The translations under genes were made by a program, and so were the position numbers. Source: CAWGCE01 sp964480915 (GTDB lineage: Bacteria; Planctomycetota; Planctomycetia; Pirellulales; Pirellulaceae). Taken from it: a stretch of 17,080 nt of DNA. Below, in pieces: positions 8,549 through 17,080 of the stretch (positions are counted from its first letter, which is position 1; the number at the start of each line of letters is the position of its first letter). The notes beneath the pieces are model-generated. The model was given only the letters and a program-made list of their open reading frames with translations, did not search any database and had not been told where the DNA came from. The stretch covers positions 1 through 17,080 of the forward strand of contig CAYZRS010000089.1 of the NCBI GenBank assembly GCA_964480915.1. The letters run 5' to 3'.

Positions 8549-11500
8549 CTATTCCCGATATGGACGATCGGCTTCATATTCCTGATTTTGTTTGCGAAGC
8601 TGGTCGACTTGGCCGTCGAGTCTTGCTGCTTTCGCCAACTCGATGGCTTGCTTTGTTACTCGAATCGCTTCGACGAAATTACCCGATTCAGCGTGAGCCG
8701 CACCGAGTGTGCTGAGCACACTCGGGTTATTTTTTCGAGCCAACTCGACCGCTCTTTCCGCATGGACGATGGCAGCTGCTCCGTCGCGAATCTGCTCATC
8801 GCCACCGGTCGACAACAGCCACGCCATGTTATTGTGAACACCCAAATTGTCTGGCTCGTCGGCAAGCACTTGTTGATACTCGGCCAGTGCCTCGCTCCAC
8901 CTTCGCTCGGCATGTAAGAGTGTTGCCAGTTCAAATCTTGCGCCAGGCAACTTAATCTTCTTTTCCACAACGTTCTTCAAGTGTGCGATCGCCGCTTCGA
9001 ACTGTTTCGCCTGACGAAGCGTTCTCTGCAAAAGCCGGTGCGAGTCCAAATCGCTAGGGTCCAACTGGACAGCTTGTTGAAGCTGTTCTATCGCTGCTGC
9101 TGTTTCTCCACGAGATAGCAACATGGCCGCCAAGTTATAGCGTGCCAGTACAAAACCAGGTTTTTGATTGACCGCGATCCGAAAAAACTCGATCGCTTGC
9201 TCGGCCTGCCCTTTGCGTCCTAGTGCACTCCCTAGGCGGTTCATCAAGATCGAAACGTTGCGTTCTTTGCTCAACAGCTCTCGATGCTGTACGGCATACT
9301 CGATTGCCTCATCAACAAAACTCGCCAACCTTAAGTCTTCCACCATCGGCGTCAGTTCTGTGGGCGGCGGCAAAAGGAACCAACGTCCACTAGCACCATG
9401 AGCGGCAATCCGGAGTGCTTCGCCATTCAGCTTCAAACGTTTAGTGTCGCGAAGAAGTTGCTCTGAAGTCACAGGACCTCGATAAACGGCCGCCAATCGA
9501 TGTTCCGAATCAATCAAGAAACTGGAAGGAAGCGGTATCTGTCGACTGTCATTGAACAGATTGTCGAGCACAATCTGAAGTTTCGCGACAAGATCGGTCG
9601 TCGCCACGCCACCCCGAAATGGAAATTTCAGACGATCCAGGGTTTCTTCTATCGAATTCGACGAAGGCTCTTCTTGAAGGCCATCGGTGGCCAGCGCTAT
9701 GATGTCGAGCTGCGCATCACGCAACGCGTTTTCATGTTGTGCGAAATCGACTAACTCATGAAGACACGGCTCACACCAAGTCGCCCAAAGGTTAATCAGC
9801 CGCGGGCCCGGCTCTCCAGAATTGAGAAGCAGTCTTTTCTCACCGGAAAGCGTTTGATATTCCAGCCGTGGCAGAGCGACGCGTTCGGACAGTAGGATGG
9901 CCGCTTGTTCCGATCGCGGAGGCACGTGCGGGGTCGAGAGGGCTAAGTCGACTTGTGGCCTCACGGTCAGTGGCTTCGCTTTGCTCTCACCCTGTGTAAT
10001 TTTGTAGCGTCGATCAACATCTAGTTGATCGTATTCATCTTGCGATCCGTCCGGCCAAGCGATTCGCAACGATTCAATCTCATCCAACGTGCCCAACCCA
10101 AAATGCAACACCTTGCCAGACTGGCTAAGGTATCCCTCGCCCGCTCGAAGAGATTTGAGGATTCTCTTCCGGCCGGAACCATTTGCGCCAGAAATCGTGA
10201 GCTCAACTCGTGCTCCAATCGCATCACGATTACAGTCTACGCCCTCCAAAGCTACCGCGAGATAATGGTGATCGCTTGGAGCCTCATTCCGCATGAATCG
10301 CAATCGGGGGCCGGTGCGATTGCCAAACCACAAATCAAGATCACCATCGTGATCCCAATCGACCGGTGCGATGGCACGACCATCATCGATCAGATCGAGT
10401 CCACTCACGACCGACAAATCGGCAAATTTTTCAGTCCCCACGTTGAGAAAACAACGGTTCCTCTCGTTGCCGCTGAACGACTTCCCATTCCTTAGCATCG
10501 AATCGAGTCGGGCCCAGTTTTGACTGTAAGAACTATCCGAGCCAATATCCTTCGCATTCGTAGGTGATTGCGACACGACCTGTCGCCAAAAGAAACTTCA
10601 CAAATCTTTTGTGTCGCTGCCGGTCCGATACCCGTTCGTTACGACTAAGTCTTCCAAACTATCATTGTTAATGTCAACAAATCGCGATCCCCAAGCCCAG
10701 CGTCCCATCGTAACGGCAGCTTGGACACTTACATCACGAAACGTGCCATCACCTTGGTTCTCAAACAACGAATTGCCGCGGGCATGCCGCTGAAAATTGG
10801 CGAGCGTATCCTTCGCCGCAGAAGGCTTGAACTGCCGCTGATACGCGACTCGATTACCAGCCGAAGAAAACATATTGCTGACATAGAGATCCATCAGCCC
10901 GTCTTGGTTGTAGTCTCCCCAACTGACACTCATTCCGGCCGAAACGTCTTCGACGCCGGCCAACGCCGCTACGTCTTCGAACTTACCACCATCGTTTCGG
11001 TAGAGGTTGTTGCGACCGAAATCGTTGGCAACATAGAGATCGACATCGCCATCTTCGTCGTAGTCTTCCCAAGCTGACGCAAAACTGTAACGACGATTAT
11101 TCTGATCGAGACCAACCGAATCAGTCACATCCCTGAATTCCCAATCACCTTCGTTGCGTAGAAGCTTATTGCCGATACCGTTGTTTGCATCGTGGTACGG
11201 AACGGGTGGACTGCTGGTAGCAGCATCATCATCGCGAACGCTGTAGCGGCAAACGTAAATATCGAGATCTTGATCGTTGTCAAAATCGGCCGCTGACAAT
11301 GAAGTACAGCCGCTAAACTCAGGAAACGCTTGTTCGAGTTTGAAGACGCCATGCCCATCATTTGACAAAACAAGCACGCCCGTTGTGAGCGCAACGACCA
11401 AGTCTTGATCTGCGTCGTTGTCCAAGTCGACAAACAGTGCGCAGCGGCTCGAATCGAGAATATCAAGCTGTGCGTGTGTCGTATCGTCACGAACCGTTCC

Positions 11501-12481
11501 ATCGGAGTTCTGGAGAAATAGCCGATTCGGCAGGCCTGCCAATTGGCAGGCATAGAGATCCTCCAACCCATCGCCATTCACGTCTGCAATTGCCAAACCA
11601 TGCTGACCGTGAAACGTCACACCAAATCGATATTCCCGCAGCGCCATCCAATGATCCATGCCGTAGACGAATTCGGTTCGGTAAGCTTCCGTCTGACCAA
11701 GAACGGCTTCGGTTGCATCAGATAATAAAGTCGAGTCGTCACGAGTCAGGATCGACTCTTCGTGGTCTTTGACCGAGATTGAACGCAGTTTCGGCGTGCC
11801 ATCGCCCAGGTCCCATTCGCATTCCCAAGTTGCGTTGACGCCCACTTGGCGTTCGGCCCCATGAGCTGACACGGTAAAGTAGGCGGTTGTCATGACCTTC
11901 GAACCAGACGTTTGACCATCCATGGTGCGAACACGAAATTGCTTAAATTTCGCATGCACATCGGCAGCACCCTGCCAGGCTTCGGCCAACGCCTCGATTC
12001 CTTCAGCCAATCCGGTCCGTTGCTTCGAATCGTCATCCTCAATGTCCCCTCGCAAGACAATCAGACAACTATCTCGATAGACCTCCCCAACCTCTGATGG
12101 CCGTAAAGGCGTGCTGCGAAAATCAGTCGTGACGATCGAATTCAAGGTAATAGATGGTGTAGGATCCGCATCTTCGATCAAAGCGGCGAGGCGTTTTAGT
12201 TGAGCCAGCGTGGCCTGGTGCATCGTCTCACTTTGCCATTCGGCTTCCTCCGTAACAATCGCGGGCTTGCGATCTGGCAGAGTGGGAAGGTCGCTGGCCG
12301 ACACAGTGCGGGTCGAACTCCTGTGCTCGACCGACGGAACCGATTCACTCGTACCGACTGGCGCAGAACCTTCCGCAGACGGGGCTATCTGCGTCTCTGG
12401 CAGTCGCCCCCCGCAACCAGCGATCATGAACAGGATAAGTCCAAAGACTCCCCGAAACGGTGACGATCCATTGCTTCGCAT
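8549..12481 (-). CDS. Selenoprotein paralogue B: CRTAC1-type lipoprotein with thioredoxin and TPR domains (in-frame TGA = Sec)
   Basis: One reading frame of 1311 codons, open from ATG 12481 to TAG 8551-8549 except for TGA at 10600-10598, read as Sec 628. Automated calling would give 12514-10598 and 10576-8549. The second has only a GTG lying inside the recoding hairpin, so it is not a credible start. Domains: lipoprotein signal (MIAGC lipobox, Cys about residue 23); N-terminal region about 70-285; FG-GAP propeller about 295-735 with several DxDxDGxxD-type loops (DVNGDGLED, DNDQDLDI, DEDGDVDL, DHDGDLDL); ASPIC/UnbV about 738-825 (NRDAIGARVEL, GYLSQ, HFGLG); thioredoxin with WCEPC at 903/906; TPRs about 1090-1295. 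ATG 12481 is preferred over GTG 12514 because it gives a normal lipoprotein signal and sits 7 nt after the stop of copy C, suggesting translational coupling. The sequence is intact, so this copy is the best reference for the family. Confidence 0.88.
10570..10600 (-). promoter_or_regulatory. Sec UGA codon and bacterial SECIS-like hairpin, copy B
   Basis: The TGA is at 10600-10598. The stem GCGACA (10586-10581) pairs with TGTCGC (10575-10570) around the loop GGTCG. GGTC starts after exactly 17 nt. A bulged G (10587) with two further T-A pairs below it could lengthen the stem, comparable to the bulge seen in E. coli SECIS. The coding context is DLU-SFFWRQVV. Confidence 0.87.
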
Positions 12482-12488
12482 GATTTGG

Positions 12489-15400
12489 CTAATGACCCCG
12501 TAATTTCTCGCCACTGCGATACGTCCTCAGTTGCGATTCAAGTTCGGTTGTCGAGCGTTTGGGTTGCGATTGTCGCAACACGGAAAGGGCTTCTTCGGCG
12601 GTCGTGATGGCCAACTCAAATTGATCTGCCTCAGCGTAGGAAGCGGCCAAAGTGCTCAGCGTATCGGGATTCTTCTCTTGAGTTAGTTCCACCGCTTTCT
12701 TTGCCAATGGAATGGCAAGCACTCCATTGCGAAGTGCCTCCGAATCATGCGTCGCGTAGAGCCACGCTAGATTGTTGTTCGCCCCCAAATGATCTGCGTT
12801 CGCTTTCAATACACTTTGGTAAAGGGTGATCGCCTGCTCGGTATCGCCATGCTGATGTTCAAGCGTCGCCAACTTGAAGGTACCGCCCGGAATGTCGATA
12901 TCATTGGCCATCGCTTCGTTCAACAGCTCAATTGCTTCCCCAAACCGTCCAGCCTCTTCGTAGATTCGTGACAACTGACGGTACGGTTCCGGCGATTTTT
13001 TTTCCAAAGCGATAACTTGGCTATGAACGGTAATCGCCTCGTCGACCCTGCCATTCTGTTCCAACGCCTCTGCTAAATTCAACATCGTTGGGACTGCCGG
13101 CTGGAGATCGACCGCCTTCCGGAGGGCGGCAATGGCGCCCTCCAATTCGCCCAGCTCAATCAGCGCCGCCCCCAGCCCCGCGTGCCCAAGGGCGCTCTGC
13201 GGGACTAGATCGGTTTGCTTGCGAAAGAACTCAGCAGCCACCTTAAACTGTCCTTGCGAACCTTGGTTGGAAGCAATTCGGTACAACGAATCGGAATAGT
13301 CGGACTCTTTTAGCAGTCGGTCATGTAACCGTCGTGCAAGTTCGGCCGCATTCGACGGATCGTCTTTTGTAAACACGTCATCGATCAACGGCACCAAGGT
13401 GATTGGCTCCAGCGGCGTGTGCCAACGACCGGCAAACGGCAGGCAAGACGTTTGCAAAGCCTCGCCGCCAAGCTTCAATCCGTCAACTAAATCTAATATT
13501 TCATCGACACTGATAGGACCTTTGTGAATCGCTGCCAGATTGCCTTCGGCGTCCAGAAGGAAACTCGTTGGTATCGGGAGCGCACGGTAATCGTGCACGA
13601 CATAATCATGCAGCAACTGGCATTGGTTGACTAAACTACCGTCGGTCGTACCGACCGTGAAGGGAAAGTGAAGCCGTTTACTGGCCGCTTTTGCATCGGC
13701 GGCGTCCGACTCTTGATCCCCCAACCCGTCCACGGAAATGGCAACGACTTCCAAGCCGGCATCTCGCAACTTGTCTGCTTGCTCAGTCCACTCTCGTAAC
13801 TCCTGCAGACAGGGGCCGCACCAACTGGCCCACAAATTGATGAGCACCGGCTTACCGGTGGTAATCTCAACCGGGACCGATTCTTCAAAAGGCAAATACC
13901 TAAGCGTGGGAGTCGGCAGTCGTTCCTTTAGCACGATACGGTTCGGCGCTTCCTGAATCGAATTCTCGGCGGCAAACGCATCGGCTTCGAGAAAGTCCGT
14001 TCGAGCCGTTGGAGTCCACGATGCGAGCTTGCCCGAATCTTGGGTAACGACATATCTCTGACCGGCCTCCAGCCCGGTGAACTCTTCGGCTTCGCCTCCT
14101 GGCCAGCGAACAACGAGTCGATCCAGGTCGGCTGCTGCGCCTAGCCCAAAGTGGAGCCACTTCGATCGTTGGCTCAGAAATCCTTCTCCTGCGCGCAGCG
14201 TCTGAATCCTGGGAATCGAATCGCCTTGAAGATACAATTCGACCCGCGCTCCGACGGCGTCTCGGTTGCATGAGTTGCCAATCAAGCGAAAGGCTATGAA
14301 CTGATTTGTAGCGGGCGAGTTGTTGCGCATCCAGCGAATTTGAGGGCCGGACCGATTCACAATCCAGAGGTCGAGATCACCATCAAAGTCCCAATCGACC
14401 GGCGCGATCGCTCGGGCGTCATCCGAAAAATCTAGGCCGCTGACGCTGGAAATTTCGGCAAACCGCTCCTCAGAATTCCCGGTATTTAGAAACGCACAAT
14501 TGCGTTCGTTGCCACTCCAACTTTTTCCATAAAGCATCATCATGACCATTCTCGTTCTCGTGAGAATGGACTGCCTGACTTCGGCGGAACTGACCTCGGC
14601 TTGCTTGGGGGTATACGGCAGAACCTGCCGGAAGAAAAAACTTCACAAGTCGTCAGAGTCAGGACCGGACACGTAACCATTGGCTACTAACAGATCTTCC
14701 CAACCATCGTTATTGATGTCCGTAAAAAGCGAAGACCAAGCCCACCGACCCATGCTGACGTCAGCGACTTCACTCACGTCCTGAAACTGCCCTTTGTTCG
14801 AATTCGAAAACAGAGAATTCCCACGCACCATGTACTGCGTGATTTCGCTTAGTTGCTGACCCTGTTCTTCTCGGAATCGATCCTGGTAAGCGATTCGATT
14901 TCCAGCGGAGGAAAACATATTGCTCACATAGAGGTCCATCCATCCGTTGTGATCATAATCCCCCCAGGTCGCGGCCATTCCGAAAGCCATATCCTGGGTT
15001 CCGTTCTCACCCGCCACATCAACAAACTGACCACCGTCGTTCCGATACAGGTTGTTGCGGCCGAAATCGTTGGCGACGTAAAGATCTTGGTCACCATCGT
15101 TGTCAAAGTCTTCCCAAGTCGCAGCCAGACTGAAGCGTGAATTGTTGTCAGCGAGGCCAACGTTCGCTGTCACGTCTTTGAATTTCCAGTCGCCAAGATT
15201 TCGATAAAGTCGGTTAGGCTCACCATTCTTTGCGTCGTGATACGGGATCGGAAAAGCGATCAGCCCATGCTTTGTGCTTGTCGGATAGTAGCAACAGGCA
15301 TAAACATCGAGCTTTCCATCAGAGTCGTAGTCCGCGATGGCGAGAGAAAACGCGTCGCGTGCCGCCGGCAACGACTGGCGGAGCTCAAAGTGCCCGGTCC

Positions 15401-16556
15401 CGTCATTCTCCACCAGCAGCAACGCACTCGCCGCTCCGATGGCCAAATCTTGGTCGCCGTCATTGTCCAAGTCGACGAAAATCGCGCTGCGTGACGCGTC
15501 CAACCAGTCGACTCCTGCTGCCGCCGAGTTATCCGAAACGGTACCATTCGCATTTTGCAACATCAGGCGGTTTGGAAGATCCCAGGTCTGGCAAACATAT
15601 AAGTCGTCCAATCCATCACCATTAGCATCGCCCAAGGCCAAGCCTTGATAAAGATTTAGATCGAAACGCATGAGCCGCTGCTTCCAATAATTGGCTCCAA
15701 AAGCCAACTGCTGGCTGTAAGCCGAATCATGGCCAGCAACAGCAGCCGTTAAATCAGTGAATAACGTTCCTTCGCCCCCGGAGACTGCAACCTCTTCATA
15801 GTTTCGAACCTTCAAACCGGTCAATTGGGGCGGTATCCCTTCATCCGAAAGCGACCAACGACAATCCCACACGGCGTTCTGCTGCAGGCTACCACTGGTC
15901 GTTTTTCCAAATGACTGAAAAAGCACGGTCGATTGGACCGTCTTCCCTTCGACAGAGATCTTGTACTCTTTGAAGTGCACTCGCGTGTCAGAAGCATTTT
16001 CCAAAGGGCGCATCAATTGATTCGCCGCAGCAATCAGGCCTTCGGAACCCCGGTAGTCGGACTCCGCGCCCTGATCTGACGAATTCGCCGCGCGGCTCAC
16101 CGTGAACGCTCCGCCACTAACAGCCGTCACTAATTCGTTCGGTCTTAAATCGCTGCAGACGAAATCGCTGCTAACTAACTGACCGAGCTCTGCGGCGGTT
16201 CGATTTGAAGAAGCGAGCCATGGAGCCAGCTGTCGGAGTTGAGCATTCGTCGCATTGTGCAACGATTCGGTCGTCCAACCATCTTCGGTGGGGCTAAGTC
16301 CCACGAAGTACTTTGCGTCCGGAGTTGTCGGCAGGCTACCCAAATGGCGCGTCGACGACCCCTCTTCGTGGTGCTCGATCAGTTTCGTTGCCGCCGGCTT
16401 CGTTTCGTCCAACGGTGTGCTTGGCTGTTGTTGATCGCAACCAACTAGACCGACTGCCAGCACACAGGCGAGCGCGAAAATAGTACCTTCGGTGGCAACG
16501 CGGTTGAGACAACGGAAGAGTTTTCCGGTTAGCTGGGACACGCGATCTATGTGCAT
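12489..16556 (-). CDS. Selenoprotein paralogue C: CRTAC1-type lipoprotein with thioredoxin and TPR domains (in-frame TGA = Sec)
   Basis: This is first in the array: 1356 codons from ATG 16556 to TAG 12491-12489, interrupted only by TGA 14645-14643 (Sec 638). Automated calling would give 16643-14643 and 14549-12489. ATG 16556 is preferred over the TTG at 16643 because AAAGGG lies 7 nt before it. The N-terminus is a long signal peptide ending in the lipobox GLVGC. Then follow the conserved N-terminal region, FG-GAP repeats (DANGDGLDD, DLDNDGDQD, DFDNDGDQD), Sec in DLU-SFFFRQV, the continuing propeller (SGNERN, then DWDFDGDLDLW), ASPIC/UnbV (NRDAVGARVEL, GFLSQ, HFGLG, WPGG), thioredoxin WCGPC at 913/916, and TPRs up to the C-terminus. 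The Sec-to-CXXC distance (275 residues) is the same as in copy B. Predicted location is lipid-anchored outside the cytoplasm. The downstream half has several ATGs near 14549, but all lie beyond conserved homologous sequence, so it is not a separate gene. Confidence 0.88.
14616..14645 (-). promoter_or_regulatory. Sec UGA codon and bacterial SECIS-like hairpin, copy C
   Basis: The TGA is at 14645-14643. CGGCAG (14630-14625) pairs perfectly with CTGCCG (14621-14616) around the loop GTT. GGTT begins after exactly 17 nt, as in the other copies. Compared with copies A and B, one A-T pair of the stem has become a G-C pair on both sides (Arg codon CGA to CGG, opposite TCG to CCG), which is a compensatory change. 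The coding context is DLU-SFFFRQVL. Confidence 0.87.
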
Positions 16557-16958
16557 ACCTATGCCCTTTGCCTGTCGCGTATAAGAACTATCGTCGTTTC
16601 GCGAAGAATTTGTTTGTTCATTGAATTCGAAAGTATTGCTCAAAAAATGCGTCGGAAGCCACGGGCTAAATACACGAACGGACGACCTAGCACAGCGACA
16701 CCAGCACCGCTCATCATACCGGTTTTTTCGGAATGACGCTCATAGCCGCTGGCACTGTCAAGATGCAATTCAAACGTCCGTAAAAGCAGCTTAGACGAAG
16801 CAGGCGGAAGCCGCGCATCAGTCGTCGCCCCTGGAATCACGTGAACACTCCGTTGATCGTCCGTATTGTACGAATTAACAATTCCCAAATAACGATGCGA
16901 GGCATGTTTCGACGACTCTTTAGGGGGCGAAAAATCTCCGGACCCATGGAATTTCAGC
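16557..16958. other. Divergent leader region, about 400 bp without a supported gene
   Basis: This separates the selenoprotein array from the plus-strand gene at the right edge and must hold the promoter of the array. Overlapping reading frames on both strands (16999-16640 minus, 16841-17068 plus) resemble no known family and have no convincing ribosome binding sites. A Shine-Dalgarno sequence for copy C lies at 16569-16564. I found no persuasive -35/-10 pair, terminator, repeat or RNA gene. Confidence 0.55.
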
Positions 16959-17080
16959 GTGGCTATCGATTCGAAAACGTCGCAGCGACAAAGAACCAAT
17001 CACTTGGCAGCGGCAATTATCTTGCTGTGGTCTGCCTACTTGGTCTGCGTCAATGTATCGTGCGCTGACCTCTGGGGCCA
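16959..17080 (+). CDS. Possible secreted protein (partial, 5' end only)
   Basis: A reading frame starting at GTG 16959 stays open to the window edge (40 codons). It has a basic N-terminus (K, R, R, R within the first 13 residues), then a hydrophobic core, LAAAIILLWSAYLVCV, and a plausible cleavage region before ADLWG. This is what a Sec signal peptide looks like. GGA lies about 8 nt before the GTG. No ATG is available in frame. The mature protein is outside the window, so no function can be given. A competing frame ends at 17068 but has no such features. Confidence 0.4.
   Translation, partial: MAIDSKTSQRQRTNHLAAAIILLWSAYLVCVNVSCADLWG

Noticed and set aside
10598..10600. Nonsense mutation or sequencing error at the TGA
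   Set aside because: The same codon is TGA in three diverged paralogues within otherwise intact reading frames of over 1300 codons.
14643..14645. TGA read as tryptophan (alternative genetic code)
   Set aside because: TGG is used for Trp throughout these genes, TGA appears only at one homologous site, and that site is followed by a SECIS-like hairpin.
16578..16583. TATACG as a -10 box for the selenoprotein array
   Set aside because: No acceptable -35 sequence lies at 16-18 nt, and such hexamers occur by chance.
16640..16999. 119-residue ORF on the minus strand upstream of the array
   Set aside because: No recognisable family, signal or ribosome binding site, and it overlaps a better-supported plus-strand start.

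Overview
The window looks like a chromosomal segment of a planctomycete, most likely from the Pirellulales. The reasons are the gene families: very large lipoproteins of the CRTAC1 type (FG-GAP propeller plus ASPIC/UnbV) that also carry thioredoxin and TPR domains, a planctomycete-style octaheme cytochrome, and a secreted protein that begins with 'NLLTNGGFEDP' after its signal peptide. No rRNA, tRNA, CRISPR array or insertion sequence was seen.

Layout. 1-158 (-) is the first part of a secreted protein. 159-458 is a divergent intergenic region with weak promoter candidates. 459-2357 (+) is a membrane-anchored octaheme c-type cytochrome. 2437-4380 (+) is a polytopic membrane protein resembling GT-C (STT3-like) glycosyltransferases. 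These two plus-strand genes converge on a minus-strand array that fills 4468-16556. 16557-16958 is a leader region with no convincing gene. A probable secreted protein starts at 16959 (+) and runs off the window.

The main result concerns the minus-strand array. Conventional gene calling sees six ORFs there, arranged as three pairs. In each pair the first ORF (lipoprotein plus FG-GAP repeats) ends with a TGA, and the second continues in the same reading frame directly after it without a credible start or ribosome binding site. The peptide context of the TGA is conserved in all three copies: D-L-[TGA]-S-(F/L)-(F/L)-(W/F)-R-Q-V. Exactly 17 nt after each TGA comes a GGTT or GGTC sequence at the tip of a 6-7 bp hairpin, and one stem base pair covaries between copies. 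This is the geometry of a bacterial SECIS element. I therefore annotate three tandem selenoprotein genes of about 1310-1355 codons (16556-12489, 12481-8549, 8515-4468), each with one selenocysteine inside the propeller domain. The third copy also contains a 10-N assembly gap (6309-6318) whose nominal length creates an artificial frameshift; paralogue comparison suggests the true gap is 18 nt.

How the genes may work together (inference). The array encodes three related outer-surface or periplasmic lipoproteins, each combining a calcium-binding-type propeller with a selenocysteine, a TlpA/ResA-like thioredoxin domain with an intact CXXC, and TPR repeats. A neighbouring eight-heme cytochrome suggests an extracytoplasmic redox function. 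The substrate cannot be read from sequence. The selenocysteine machinery (SelA, SelB, SelD, tRNA-Sec) is not in the window and must be sought elsewhere in the genome.
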